In this document: piece after piece, positions 44,628-55,912 of the stretch | Layout of the letters: every line of letters starts with the position of its first letter | Position numbering within the stretch: position 1 is the stretch's first letter | Translations under genes and position numbers: made by a program | Assembly (NCBI RefSeq): GCF_028993615.1 | Contig: NZ_CP118632.1 | Coordinates: 3,100,001 to 3,164,000 of the forward strand | DNA from: Herbaspirillum sp. WKF16 | GTDB taxonomy: Bacteria; Pseudomonadota; Gammaproteobacteria; Burkholderiales; Burkholderiaceae_D | Length of the DNA stretch: 64,000 nt | Direction: 5' to 3' | Notes under the pieces: generated by a model | Databases searched by the model: none | What the model was told of the DNA's origin: nothing | What the model saw: the letters and a program-made list of their open reading frames with translations, nothing else

Positions 44628-45045
44628 CGATGGTCCTCTCTTGTCTTTGCGTTTGATTCAACTGTGGATTCAATTCTTTTCATCTTGACGGCCGGGATGG
44701 CGCGACGTCCGGGCCGCCGTCCCCCTCGCCTCGTCTCCTTGCGGCATCGCGCCGGACTCATCTTGCGGATCAGTAACGGGCCAGCCATTCCTCGTCCGGG
44801 CGCAATTGCATAACATTCTGTTATCAACTCAAGCCATAACGGTATGAGGGTTAATGACAAAATCCAATAAAATACGCGGCATTGCCGGAAAACACATCCG
44901 GCGCAGCTTCCGAGGCTGCGGTCGATGCAAAAGATTTCATGGCGGATGCATAAAAACCCTACCGCCTACTAGCGTTTCGTCAAAAAATGCTTAACAATAG
45001 CACGATCGTTCGAAAATACGCTGCTCATATAACTACGGGACACCC
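44628..45045. other. Gene-free divergent region between thioesterase and ETF-QO genes
   Basis: 418 bp with promoters for both directions but no gene. It contains ATAACA-TTC-TGTTAT (44810-44824), a palindrome extended imperfectly by TTG/CAA, and an AT-rich stretch (44845-45035) with TAAAAT and TATAAC -10-like boxes whose -35 partners I cannot settle. I see no RNA gene. Confidence 0.5.
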
Positions 45046-46722
45046 ATGACCTCATCTCAAGACCTGCTTGCACAATACGGCCCGCGCGAATCGATGGAAT
45101 ACGACGTGGTGATCGTCGGCGGCGGCCCGGCCGGGCTGTCGGCGGCGATCCGCCTCAAACAGCTGGGCGCGCAGGCCGGCCGCGAGGTCTCGGTGTGCGT
45201 CCTGGAAAAAGGCAGCGAGGTCGGCGCCCACATCCTCTCCGGCGCGGTCATGGATCCGCGCGCCCTGACCGAGCTCATCCCCGACTGGAAGGAACAGGGC
45301 GCCCCGCTCAACACCCCGGTCACCGAGGACCGCTTCCTTTTCCTCTCCGCCAGCAAAGCCTACAAGACGCCCTCGTGGATGCTGCCAGCCTGTTTCCAGA
45401 ACCATGGCAACTACGTGATCTCGCTGTCCAACGTCACCCGCTGGCTGGGCCAGCAGGCCGAGGCGCTGGGCGTGGAGATCTTCCCGGGCTTCCCGGCTGC
45501 GGAGATCCTCCATCACGAGGACGGCTCGGTCAAGGGCGTGGCTACCGGCAACCTGGGCATCAACAAGGAAGGCGAACCCGGCCCCGAGTTCCAGCTGGGC
45601 ATGGAGCTGCACGCGAAGTACACCTTCTTCGCCGAGGGCGCGCGCGGCCACCTGGGCAAGCAACTGATTGCGAAGTACAAGCTGGACGCCGGCCGCGATC
45701 CGCAGACCTATGCCATCGGCATCAAGGAGCTGTGGGAGATCAAGCCGGAGATGCACCAGCCGGGACTGGTGGTGCACACCGCCGGCTGGCCGCTGGCCAA
45801 CGACACCTATGGCGGCTCCTTCCTGTATCACCTGGAGAACAACCAGGTGGCGGTGGGCTACGTGGTGGGCCTGGCGTACCAGAATCCTTACCTCTCGCCG
45901 TTTGAAGAATTCCAGCGCTATAAGACCCACCCGGAGATCCGCAAGTTCTTCGAAGGCGGCAAGCGCATCTCGTATGGCGCGCGGGCGATCACCGCCGGCG
46001 GCGTGCAGTCGCTGCCGAAACTGGTGTTCCCGGGCGGCGCCTTGCTGGGTTGCGACGCCGGCTTCCTGAACGCTTCGCGCATCAAGGGCAGCCACGCGGC
46101 GATCAAGAGCGGCATGATGGCGGCCGAGTCGGCCTTCCATGCGCTGGGCGAGCAGCGCCAGCACGACGAGCTGGTGGAATACATCGCCGCCTTCGAGGCC
46201 TCGTGGCTGAAGGACGAGTTGCACAAGGCGCGCAACTTCAAGCCCTCGATGAGCAAGGGACTGGTCACCGGCACGCTGCTGGTGGGCATCGACCAGGTGC
46301 TCTTCGGCGGCAAGGCGCCATGGACCCTGCGCCACACGCACGCCGACCACGAATGCCTGCGCCCGGCCTCGGACTTCGCGCCGATCGCCTATCCCAAGCC
46401 GGACGGCAAGCTGACCTTCGACCGCCTGTCGTCGGTGTTCATCTCCAACACCAACCACGGCGAGGACCAGCCGGCGCACCTGACCCTGAAGGACAGGAAC
46501 GTGCCGGTGCAGGTCAACCTGGCCAGGTACGCCGGCCCCGAGTCGCGCTACTGCCCGGCCGGGGTGTACGAGTTCGTGAAGAACGAGGACAACTCCGACC
46601 GGCTGCAGATCAACGCCCAGAACTGCGTGCACTGCAAGACCTGCGACATCAAGGACCCGACCCAGAACATCGTGTGGGTGACGCCTGAGGGCGGCGGCGG
46701 GCCGAATTACTCGGGGATGTAA
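45046..46722 (+). CDS. Electron transfer flavoprotein-ubiquinone oxidoreductase
   Basis: Inner-membrane associated enzyme passing electrons from reduced ETF (fatty-acid and amino-acid oxidation) to ubiquinone. 558 residues, full length. FAD site VVIVGGGPAGLSAAIRLKQLG (about 18-38); substrate domain in the middle; C-terminal ferredoxin-like domain with [4Fe-4S] ligands C503 (YCPAGVYEF) and C527, C530, C533 (NCVHCKTCDIKDP), ending GGGGPNYSGM. Monocistronic with its own terminator. Confidence 0.96.
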   Translation: MTSSQDLLAQYGPRESMEYDVVIVGGGPAGLSAAIRLKQLGAQAGREVSVCVLEKGSEVGAHILSGAVMDPRALTELIPDWKEQGAPLNTPVTEDRFLFLSASKAYKTPSWMLPACFQNHGNYVISLSNVTRWLGQQAEALGVEIFPGFPAAEILHHEDGSVKGVATGNLGINKEGEPGPEFQLGMELHAKYTFFAEGARGHLGKQLIAKYKLDAGRDPQTYAIGIKELWEIKPEMHQPGLVVHTAGWPLANDTYGGSFLYHLENNQVAVGYVVGLAYQNPYLSPFEEFQRYKTHPEIRKFFEGGKRISYGARAITAGGVQSLPKLVFPGGALLGCDAGFLNASRIKGSHAAIKSGMMAAESAFHALGEQRQHDELVEYIAAFEASWLKDELHKARNFKPSMSKGLVTGTLLVGIDQVLFGGKAPWTLRHTHADHECLRPASDFAPIAYPKPDGKLTFDRLSSVFISNTNHGEDQPAHLTLKDRNVPVQVNLARYAGPESRYCPAGVYEFVKNEDNSDRLQINAQNCVHCKTCDIKDPTQNIVWVTPEGGGGPNYSGM

Positions 46723-46741
46723 GCGCCACGCCCGGACAAAG

Positions 46742-46771
46742 AAAAAGCCGCATCCCCGGATGCGGCTTTTT
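46742..46771 (+). terminator. Terminator of the ETF-QO gene
   Basis: AAAAAGCCGCATCC-CC-GGATGCGGCTTTTT, 14-base arms with T runs on both strands. Lies between this gene and the convergent Nudix gene, probably ending both. Confidence 0.95.
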
Positions 46772-46798
46772 CATGGGCGGCGCCAAGCGGCTCCGGGA

Positions 46799-47371
46799 TC
46801 AGGGCTGGGGCTGGGGCGGCGGCGTCCACGTGCCGCTGACGATCTTCTCCAGCCAGAACACGCCGATCACCGTCTTGACATCGGTGATCTGGCCGTTGCG
46901 CACCTGCTCCAGCAGCTCGGACAACGGCGCCTTGTAGATGTCGAGGAATTCGCCGTCGTCCAGCTTGCGCGCCCCCTCCTTCAGGCCGCGCGCAACGTAG
47001 AGCAGCAGCCGCTCGTCCGAATAGGCGATGGCGTTGTGGATGGTGCAGACGTATTGCCACTCGCTGGCCGTGTAGCCGGTCTCTTCCTTCAGCTCGCGCT
47101 TGGCGCATTCGAGCGTGTCTTCGCCCGGGTCGATCTTCCCGGCCGGGAATTCGATGAACACGCGGTCCAGCGGATAGCGGAACTGGCGCTCCATCAGCAC
47201 GCTGCCGTCGTCGAACAGCGGCAGCACGGCGACCGCGCCGGGATGCTTGATGTATTCACGCACCGCCTCCTTGCCGTCGGGCAGGACGATGGTGTCTTGC
47301 TGCACTTTGAGGAAGTGGCCGTCGTAGACCTGGCTGCTGTCTTTCTGAGTCTCTTTCAGGTGGGCGTCCAT
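46799..47371 (-). CDS. Nudix hydrolase, ADP-ribose pyrophosphatase-like
   Basis: 190 residues. Complete Nudix box: G78, E84, R92, E93, E96, E97 and G99 in GKIDPGEDTLECAKRELKEETGY, binding Mg. Before it, ERQFRYPLDRVFIEFPAGKI is the ADP-ribose pyrophosphatase arrangement, giving AMP and ribose 5-phosphate from ADP-ribose. Ends in a Pro/Gln tail. Located on the same strand downstream of the nuo operon and the DUF2818 gene, it may be read through from there; this position is conserved in related bacteria. Confidence 0.9.
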   Translation of the reverse strand: MDAHLKETQKDSSQVYDGHFLKVQQDTIVLPDGKEAVREYIKHPGAVAVLPLFDDGSVLMERQFRYPLDRVFIEFPAGKIDPGEDTLECAKRELKEETGYTASEWQYVCTIHNAIAYSDERLLLYVARGLKEGARKLDDGEFLDIYKAPLSELLEQVRNGQITDVKTVIGVFWLEKIVSGTWTPPPQPQP

Positions 47372-47501
47372 GGTGGGCTCGGGAAAGGATGATGGGAGGG
47401 ACGATGATTTCCGCGCCGCGTGGCCGGGGCAGGAAACCGGAACCGGACAAACAAACGGCCGGCGCTATGAGCCGGCCGCCGCATGCGCAACGGGCGCGCG
47501 C

Positions 47502-47816
47502 TCAGGCGTGCCGCTTGCACAGGTAGCGCAGCACGTAGCCGGGATAGGCCAGCACCAGGAACAGACATCCGGTGATCGCATAAAATTCCCAGCCCTGCGA
47601 AAAGACGTTGCCGATGCCGGCCTCAAGGAAATGGGCGACGATGCCGACGGCGAAGTACATCGCCAGCAGTTCGACCAGGCGCACCCAGATCGGCTTGACC
47701 CAGCCCTGCTCCTTGCGCAGCGGGACCAGCGCGAACAGCTGCTGGTTGAAGAAAGGCAAATTGGCCGCGAATGCGGCCAACAGGATTACCAACCCGCTGA
47801 AGAGGGAAACGTTCAC
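47502..47816 (-). CDS. DUF2818 membrane protein
   Basis: 104-residue membrane protein of unknown function with three hydrophobic segments (about 5-21, 48-65, 76-95). The opening VSLFSGLVILLAAFAANLPFFNQ and the basic end LRYLCKRHA are typical. It lies 12 bp after nuoN and is regularly found there in betaproteobacteria, so a link to complex I assembly or function is plausible but unproven. Confidence 0.82.
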   Translation of the reverse strand: MNVSLFSGLVILLAAFAANLPFFNQQLFALVPLRKEQGWVKPIWVRLVELLAMYFAVGIVAHFLEAGIGNVFSQGWEFYAITGCLFLVLAYPGYVLRYLCKRHA

Positions 47817-47828
47817 GTTCCCCTCCCC

Positions 47829-49337
47829 TTACGCCACAACCTTGCTGAGGAAGGTCGCCAGCGTGGTGACGATGGCGTTGGTGCAGGCATCCATCAGGTG
47901 ACCAGGCCACAGGCCCAGGGCCAGCGCGGCGATGCCGTTGAGGCTGAGCACGACGCGCATGTCGGGCGTGGCTTCGATCTTGGCCTCGTCGGTAGGATCG
48001 TCGAAGTACATGACCTTGACCACGCGGATGTAGTAGAACGCGCCGATCAGCGAGAACACCACGGCCAGCACGGCCAGCCAGATCTGGCCGGTGCCCAGCA
48101 CTGCCTGCAGCACCGACAGCTTGGCGTAGAAGCCGACCAGCGGCGGAATGCCTGCCAGCGAGAACATCAGGATCATCATCACGGCGGCGAACCACGGGCT
48201 GCGCTTGTTCAGGCCCTTGAAGTCGTCGATGGTGTCGGCTTCGAAGCCGGCGCGCGAGAGCAGGATGATGACGCCGAAGGAACCCAGCGTGGTGAGCACG
48301 TAGATCACCGCGTAGAACAGCGAGGCGCTGTAGGCGTTGACGGCCGAGAACAGGTTGCCGTCGACCACGCCCGACATCATGCCCAGGAGCATGAAGCCCA
48401 TGTGCGAGATGGTCGAGTAGGCCAGCATGCGCTTGATGTTGCTTTGCGCGATGGCGGTGACGTTGCCCAGGATGATGGACAGCACGGCCAGCACCATCAG
48501 CATCTGCTGCCAGTCGACCGCCAGCGGCAGCATGCCTTCCACCAGCAGGCGGAACGTGATGGCGAAGGTGGCCAGCTTGGGAGCGGCGCCCAGCAGCAGC
48601 GTGACCGGAGTCGGCGAGCCCTGGTAGACGTCCGGCACCCACATGTGGAAGGGCACGGTGCCCAGCTTGAAGGCCAGGCCGGCCACCACGAACACGATGC
48701 CGAACACCAGCACGGTGCGGTCGACGGTGCCCGAGACGATGGCGCGGAACACTTCGTTCATTTCCAGCGCGCCGCCGGTGGCGCCGTACAGCATCGAGAT
48801 GCCGTAGAGCAGGAAGCCGGAAGCCAGCGCGCCGAGGATGAAGTACTTCATGCCGGCTTCGGTGGCGGCCGCGTTGTCGCGGCGCAGGGCGACCAGCGCG
48901 TACAGCGACAGCGACATCAGTTCCAGGCCCAGGTAGATGGACAGGAAGCTGTTGCCCGAGATCATGACCATCTGGCCCAGCAGCGCGAACAGCGCCAGCG
49001 CGTAGTATTCGCCGCCCAGCTGGCCGCCGGTGATGCCGCGCACGCTGTTGTATTGCCGCGAATAGACCAGGGTGACGCCGACACCGAGGTAGGTGAACAG
49101 CTTGAGCAGGTTCGACAGCGGATCCGACACGAACATGTTGTTGAAGGTGTAGACCGTAGCGCCGCTGTTGAGGTCGCCGAGGGTCAGCACCGCGCACACC
49201 ACCAGCGCCAGGAGCGACAGCAGGTAGGTGATGACGCGCTTGGCTTCCGGCAGGAACATGTCGATCAGCAGGATCGCGGAGGTCGCGATCAGCAGAAATA
49301 TTTCCGGATAGACAGGGATCAGATTCATGTTGTTCAT
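47829..49337 (-). CDS. nuoN: NADH-quinone oxidoreductase subunit N
   Basis: Proton-pumping antiporter-like membrane subunit of complex I, 502 residues, about 14 helices. Conserved segments: [56 protein letters not shown] with the broken-helix lysine, and [17 protein letters not shown]. Last of 14 nuo genes. Start is either of two in-frame ATG three codons apart. A 160-bp spacer with a GC-rich hairpin separates it from nuoM. Confidence 0.96.
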   Translation of the reverse strand: MNNMNLIPVYPEIFLLIATSAILLIDMFLPEAKRVITYLLSLLALVVCAVLTLGDLNSGATVYTFNNMFVSDPLSNLLKLFTYLGVGVTLVYSRQYNSVRGITGGQLGGEYYALALFALLGQMVMISGNSFLSIYLGLELMSLSLYALVALRRDNAAATEAGMKYFILGALASGFLLYGISMLYGATGGALEMNEVFRAIVSGTVDRTVLVFGIVFVVAGLAFKLGTVPFHMWVPDVYQGSPTPVTLLLGAAPKLATFAITFRLLVEGMLPLAVDWQQMLMVLAVLSIILGNVTAIAQSNIKRMLAYSTISHMGFMLLGMMSGVVDGNLFSAVNAYSASLFYAVIYVLTTLGSFGVIILLSRAGFEADTIDDFKGLNKRSPWFAAVMMILMFSLAGIPPLVGFYAKLSVLQAVLGTGQIWLAVLAVVFSLIGAFYYIRVVKVMYFDDPTDEAKIEATPDMRVVLSLNGIAALALGLWPGHLMDACTNAIVTTLATFLSKVVA

Positions 49338-49436
49338 TTAGTTACTACCGCTTGTGTTCGCCCGCTTGTGTCGCGACTTCCCGCCGCGCCGCCTGGCCGG
49401 CATTGACACGCCGGCTCGTCTCGTTACTTGCTTACC

Positions 49437-49463
49437 GGGCGGGGCACTCCTGCCGCCCCGCCC
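49437..49463 (-). other. GC-rich hairpin in the nuoM-nuoN spacer
   Basis: GGGCGGGGC / GCCCCGCCC with nine-base loop in a spacer unusually long for this operon. No T run on either strand. Possibly a transcript-stability or processing element. Confidence 0.5.
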
Positions 49464-49497
49464 TGTTCGATCATTACTGCTTACGCCAGGATCAGTG

Positions 49498-50988
<1,491 letters not shown>

Positions 50989-51015
50989 GGTTGTTCTTTA
51001 CTTAACTCTGACAAC

Positions 51016-53121
51016 TTACTTGGCGAAGGGGAACGGCATGAACCACACCAGGAAACCCAGCACCCCGATGATCATCACGAAAGCGTAGTGATAGATGTAA
51101 CCGGACTGCCAGAGACGCGTGAATTTCGAGAACCAGCCGACCACCTTGGCGCTGCCGTTGACGAACAGGCCGTCGATGATGCCGCGGTCGCCCACGGTCG
51201 ACAGGCCGTTGCCCAGCAGGCGCGCACCGCCGGCGAAGACGACTTCGTTGAACTTGTCCATGTAGTACTTGTTGTCCAGGATCGTGTAGATCAGGCTGAA
51301 CTTTTCCTTGAACCAGGCCGGAACGCGCGGGTTGATCATGTAGCAGTAGTAAGCCACGACCACGCCGGCGATCGCCAGCCACAGCGGCGCGCTGGTGAAG
51401 GCGTGGGTCACCATGGCGATCGGGCCGTGGTACTCGTGCGCCAGTTCTTCCATGACCTTGTGGTTTTCGCCGAAGAAGATCACGCCCTTGAAGAAGTCGC
51501 CATACAGCATCGGCGAGATCGCGAAGAAGCCGACGATGACCGAGGGGATGGCCAGCAGGATCAGCGGCAGGGTCACCACCAGCGGCGACTCGTGCGGCTT
51601 TTGTCCCGGGGCCAGGCCATGATGGTGCTCGTCGTGACCGTGGTCGTCGTGAGCATGCGCATCGTGCGCGTCATGGCCGTGGTCGTCGTGCGCATGCGCG
51701 GCGGCGGCCGGAGCGTGATGATCGTCATGTCCGTGGGCCTGGCCGAAACGCTCCTTGCCGTGGAACACCAGGAAATACATGCGGAACGAGTAGAACGCGG
51801 TCACGAATACGCTGGCCAGCACGGCGAAATAGGCGAAGCCCGAACCTGCCAGGTGCGACTCGGCGGCGGCCTCGATGATCGAGTCCTTCGAGTAGAAGCC
51901 GGAGAAGAACGGCGTGCCGATCAGCGCCAGCGAACCCAGCAGCGAAGTGATCCAGGTGATGGGCATGTACTTGCGCAGGCCGCCCATGTTGCGCATGTCC
52001 TGGTCGTGGTGCATGCCGATGATGACCGAACCGGCGCCGAGGAACAGCAGCGCCTTGAAGAAGGCGTGGGTCATCAGGTGGAACACGGCGACCGAGTAGG
52101 CCGAAGCGCCCAGCGCGACGGTCATGTAGCCCAGCTGCGACAGCGTGGAGTACGCGACCACGCGCTTGATGTCGTTTTGCATGGTGCCCAGGAAGCCCAT
52201 GAACAGCGCGGTGATGGCGCCGATCACGAGGATGAAGGACAGCGCGGTGTCGGACAGCTCGAACAGCGGCGACATGCGGGTGACCATGAAGATGCCGGCC
52301 GTCACCATGGTGGCGGCGTGGATCAGCGCGGAAATCGGGGTCGGGCCTTCCATCGAGTCAGGCAGCCAGACGTGCAGCGGGAACTGGGCCGACTTGCCCA
52401 TGGCGCCGACGAACAGGCAGATACATGCGACGGTGAGCAGCATCCAGTCGGTGCCCGGCAGGGTCAGCTGGGCCAGCTCGCCGCGCTTGGCGAAGACTTC
52501 GGTGTAGTTCATCGAACCGGCGTAGGCCAGCAGCAGGCCGATACCCAGGATGAAGCCGAAGTCGCCCACGCGGTTGACCAGGAAGGCCTTCATGTTGGCC
52601 TTGATCGCGGTCGGGCGGGTGTACCAGAAACCGATCAGCAGGTAGGACACCAGGCCCACCGCTTCCCAGCCGAAGAACAGCTGCAGGAAGTTGTTGCTCA
52701 TGACCAGCATGAGCATCGAGAAGGTGAACAGCGAGATGTACGAGAAGAAGCGGTTGTAGCCTTCGTCCTCGGCCATGTAGCCGATGGTGTAGATGTGCAC
52801 CATCAGCGACACGAAGGTCACCACGCACATCATCATGGCGGTCAGGCTGTCGACCATGAAGCCGATCTCCAGCTTGAGGCCGGCCACGGTCATCCAGTTG
52901 TACAGGGTGCCGTTGTAGGTGGCGCCGTCGAGCACCGCCAGCAGCGTCATGAACGAGATGACGGCGGCGATCAGCACGCCCAGGATGGTCGCGGTATGCG
53001 ACACCTTGCGACCGACCACGTTGCCGAAGAACTTGGTGCCCAGCAGGCCGGCAATGGCCGAGCCCGCCAGCGGCGCCAGGGGGACAGCAAGAAGAAGATG
53101 TGGGTTAAGTTGCCCAGCCAT
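51016..53121 (-). CDS. nuoL: NADH-quinone oxidoreductase subunit L with His-rich insert
   Basis: Distal pumping subunit with the long lateral helix, 701 residues (family often 610-680). Signatures: MTAMMMCVVTFVSLMVHIY, GKSAQFPLHVWLPDSMEGPTPISALIHAATMV, QNDIKRVVAYSTLSQLGYM. Residues about 457-501 are a repetitive His/Asp/Ala run (HDDHGHDAHDAHAHDDHGH and similar) in a loop before helix 15 that could bind metal ions. Otherwise intact; start gives MAGQLNPHLLL. Confidence 0.96.
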   Translation of the reverse strand: MAGQLNPHLLLAVPLAPLAGSAIAGLLGTKFFGNVVGRKVSHTATILGVLIAAVISFMTLLAVLDGATYNGTLYNWMTVAGLKLEIGFMVDSLTAMMMCVVTFVSLMVHIYTIGYMAEDEGYNRFFSYISLFTFSMLMLVMSNNFLQLFFGWEAVGLVSYLLIGFWYTRPTAIKANMKAFLVNRVGDFGFILGIGLLLAYAGSMNYTEVFAKRGELAQLTLPGTDWMLLTVACICLFVGAMGKSAQFPLHVWLPDSMEGPTPISALIHAATMVTAGIFMVTRMSPLFELSDTALSFILVIGAITALFMGFLGTMQNDIKRVVAYSTLSQLGYMTVALGASAYSVAVFHLMTHAFFKALLFLGAGSVIIGMHHDQDMRNMGGLRKYMPITWITSLLGSLALIGTPFFSGFYSKDSIIEAAAESHLAGSGFAYFAVLASVFVTAFYSFRMYFLVFHGKERFGQAHGHDDHHAPAAAAHAHDDHGHDAHDAHAHDDHGHDEHHHGLAPGQKPHESPLVVTLPLILLAIPSVIVGFFAISPMLYGDFFKGVIFFGENHKVMEELAHEYHGPIAMVTHAFTSAPLWLAIAGVVVAYYCYMINPRVPAWFKEKFSLIYTILDNKYYMDKFNEVVFAGGARLLGNGLSTVGDRGIIDGLFVNGSAKVVGWFSKFTRLWQSGYIYHYAFVMIIGVLGFLVWFMPFPFAK

Positions 53122-53228
53122 GATGAACCTTATCGCTTATTGGCTGCCCCGCTCTACCGCCGCGGGGCCTCCCATCTTTAAATGAAATTCAAACCAGAAC
53201 GCACAGAACGGAACGCACGGGGTGCGGA

Positions 53229-53537
53229 TCAGCCCTTGAGACTGTCGAGATCTTCGACGTTGATGGTATCCAGGTTACGGAACAGCACCACCAGAATCGC
53301 CAGACCGATCGCGGATTCAGCCGCAGCCACGGTCAGGATGAAGAAAACGAAAATCTGTCCGCCTGCATCGCCCAGGTAATGCGAGAAAGCGATGAAGTTC
53401 ATGTTCACCGCAAGCAGCATCAGTTCGATGGCCATCAGCAGCACGATGACGTTCTTGCGGTTGAGGAAAATGCCGACGATCGAGATCGCGAACAGGATCG
53501 CGCCGATGATCAGGTAATGGGAGAGCGTGATTGCCAT
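53229..53537 (-). CDS. nuoK: NADH-quinone oxidoreductase subunit K
   Basis: 102 residues, three membrane helices, with the two conserved glutamates of the proton path in [11 protein letters not shown] and [12 protein letters not shown]. It starts [10 protein letters not shown] and lies 18 bp after nuoJ. Confidence 0.95.
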   Translation of the reverse strand: MAITLSHYLIIGAILFAISIVGIFLNRKNVIVLLMAIELMLLAVNMNFIAFSHYLGDAGGQIFVFFILTVAAAESAIGLAILVVLFRNLDTINVEDLDSLKG

Positions 53538-53555
53538 GATTCTTGTGCGCCCTTC

Positions 53556-54212
53556 TTAAGATTGTTGACCGGAAGCCGGGGTACCGTCGCCGGTGCCGCC
53601 TTCGCTGCCGTTGTTGCGGGTCGACTCGGCCTTCATGCTGACCAGGCGCACGCGGTCCGACGCCTTGACCTTGACGGCCTGGGCGGGATCGAAGTACTTG
53701 CTGTCCTTGCGCTTGCGCAGCGTCAGGGCAACCGCGGCGACGATGGCCACCAGCAGGATCACGGCCGCGATTTCAAAGGCGTAGACGTATTCGGTGAAGA
53801 TCAGCTTGCCCAGCGGCTTGGTCTGGCCGATGGTGTCGGCCGCGGCCGGCACCTGCGACTCGGGGGTCCAGAAGCTGCGCAGCAGCACGGCGGCCATTTC
53901 CAGCACGATGATCACGCCGATGGTCGCGGCCAGCGGGAAGTAACCCCAGAAGCCTTCCCGCATCTTATCCATGTTGATATCCAGCATCATCACCACGAAC
54001 AGGAACAGGACCATCACCGCCCCGACGTAGACCAGCACCAGCACGATGGCCAGGAACTCGGCCTTGAGCAACATCCAGATACCGGCCGCCGAGAAGAACG
54101 ACAGCACCAGGAACAGGGCCGCATGCACAGGGTTGCGGGCCGTAATGACGCGTACGGCGGCGATCACCAGGATCACCGCGAACACATAGAACAAGACAGT
54201 TTTAAATTCCAT
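53556..54212 (-). CDS. nuoJ: NADH-quinone oxidoreductase subunit J
   Basis: 218 residues, five membrane helices. ARNPVHAALFLVLSFFSAAGIWMLL and the family's VLVYVGAVMVLFLFVVMMLDI are present. A hydrophilic C-terminal tail (about 170-218) is longer than in E. coli. Starts at the ATG giving MEFKTVLFYV; a TTG two codons earlier also opens the frame. Confidence 0.95.
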   Translation of the reverse strand: MEFKTVLFYVFAVILVIAAVRVITARNPVHAALFLVLSFFSAAGIWMLLKAEFLAIVLVLVYVGAVMVLFLFVVMMLDINMDKMREGFWGYFPLAATIGVIIVLEMAAVLLRSFWTPESQVPAAADTIGQTKPLGKLIFTEYVYAFEIAAVILLVAIVAAVALTLRKRKDSKYFDPAQAVKVKASDRVRLVSMKAESTRNNGSEGGTGDGTPASGQQS

Positions 54213-54331
54213 AATCAACCAGAAGTTGGTTCAGCCAGCACCGGAACCGTGGCCAGGCCGCCGGTTCCATCGCGTACATCCATTACTAGGCACTTCAAAT
54301 CCTGCCGCCCCGCCATGCCGGCGGGAAGGAA

Positions 54332-54820
54332 TCAGCGGTAGGCAGCGTCGGCGGCGCGCGCCGCGGCGATTTCGTTTTCGTAACGGTCGCCCACTGCCAG
54401 CAGCATTTCCTTGGTGTAGTACAGGTCGCCCCGCTTTTCACCGTGGTATTCCAGGATGTGCGTCTCGACGATCGAATCGACCGGGCAGGACTCTTCGCAG
54501 AAACCGCAGAAGATGCACTTGGTCAGGTCGATGTCGTAGCGGGTGGTGCGACGCGAACCGTCGTCGCGCTGCTCGGATTCGATGGTGATGGCCATCGCCG
54601 GGCACACCGCTTCGCACAGCTTGCAGGCGATGCAGCGCTCTTCACCGTTCGGATAGCGACGCAGCGCGTGCAGTCCGCGAAAACGCGGGGACATCGGCGT
54701 TTTTTCCTCGGGGAACTGCACCGTGATCTTGCGCTTGAACAGGTAGCGGCCGGTCAGGGCCAGGCCCTTGAACAGCTCGCGGAGCATCAGGCTGCCGAAA
54801 AAATCCTTAATAGCTTCCAT
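54332..54820 (-). CDS. nuoI: NADH-quinone oxidoreductase subunit I
   Basis: 162 residues, binds two [4Fe-4S] clusters (N6a, N6b) at [16 protein letters not shown] and [16 protein letters not shown], relaying electrons towards NuoB. No membrane helix. Starts [12 protein letters not shown], 21 bp after nuoH. Confidence 0.97.
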   Translation of the reverse strand: MEAIKDFFGSLMLRELFKGLALTGRYLFKRKITVQFPEEKTPMSPRFRGLHALRRYPNGEERCIACKLCEAVCPAMAITIESEQRDDGSRRTTRYDIDLTKCIFCGFCEESCPVDSIVETHILEYHGEKRGDLYYTKEMLLAVGDRYENEIAAARAADAAYR

Positions 54821-54841
54821 TTTTAGCCTCAGCCTTAAAAC

Positions 54842-55912
54842 TTATTTCCAGATATTCCAGGGCGACTGAATCCAGATCGCCACGACCACCAGCCACACCA
54901 GGGTCAGCGGAATGAACACTTTCCAGCCCAGACGCATGATCTGGTCATAGCGGTAGCGCGGGAACGAAGCACGGATCCACACGTACAGCGACAGGAAGAA
55001 GAATGTCTTCAACAGCAGCCAGATGAAGCCGGGGATGAAATCGAGTGCGGCGATCGGGGACGACCAGCCACCGAAGAACATCAGCGATGTCAGTGCCGAG
55101 ATCAGGATCATCGCGGCGTATTCCGCCAGGAAGAACATCGCGAACGACATGCCCGAGTATTCGATCATGTGGCCGGCCACGATTTCCGATTCGCCTTCGA
55201 CCACGTCGAACGGGTGACGGTTGGTTTCGGCCACGCCGGAGACGAAGTAGATCACGCAGACCGGCAGCAGCGGCAACCAGTTCCAGGACAGGAAGTTCAG
55301 GCCCAGTTCATGGAAGTAGCCCTTCTGCTGAGCCATCACGATGTCGCCGATATTCAGGCTGCCGGTGACCATCAGCACCACCACGAAGCAGAAGCCCATG
55401 GCGATTTCGTAGGACACCATCTGCGCCGAGGCGCGCATCGCGCCCAGGAACGCATACTTCGAGTTGGACGCCCAGCCGGCGATGATCACGCCGTAGACTT
55501 CCAGCGAGGTGATCGCCATCAGGAACAGCAGGCCGGCGTTGACGTTGGCCAGCACGGCTTCCGGACCGAAAGGCACCACCGACCAGGCAGCCAGCACCGG
55601 CATGATGGTCATGACAGGCGCCAGGTAGAACAGCACCTTGTTGGCCTTCGATGGCGTGCTGATTTCCTTGAAGATCAGCTTGACGGCGTCAGCGATCGGC
55701 TGCAACAGACCGGCGGGACCGACGCGGTTGGGGCCCAGGCGGACGTGCATCCAGCCGATCAGCTTGCGTTCCCAGTAGGTCATGTAGGCGACGCTGACCA
55801 GGATAGGCACCATCACCACCAGGATCTTGACGATGGTCCAGACCAGCGTGAACAGGGACGGACCCAGCAGCGCCGGACCGGCTGTATTGATTTGGGCGAT
55901 CAGCTGATCCAT
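54842..55912 (-). CDS. nuoH: NADH-quinone oxidoreductase subunit H
   Basis: 356 residues, membrane subunit forming the quinone-access channel with NuoB/D. Signatures: [36 protein letters not shown] and the charged [21 protein letters not shown] loop. Start codon overlaps the nuoG stop (TAATG). Confidence 0.97.
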   Translation of the reverse strand: MDQLIAQINTAGPALLGPSLFTLVWTIVKILVVMVPILVSVAYMTYWERKLIGWMHVRLGPNRVGPAGLLQPIADAVKLIFKEISTPSKANKVLFYLAPVMTIMPVLAAWSVVPFGPEAVLANVNAGLLFLMAITSLEVYGVIIAGWASNSKYAFLGAMRASAQMVSYEIAMGFCFVVVLMVTGSLNIGDIVMAQQKGYFHELGLNFLSWNWLPLLPVCVIYFVSGVAETNRHPFDVVEGESEIVAGHMIEYSGMSFAMFFLAEYAAMILISALTSLMFFGGWSSPIAALDFIPGFIWLLLKTFFFLSLYVWIRASFPRYRYDQIMRLGWKVFIPLTLVWLVVVAIWIQSPWNIWK

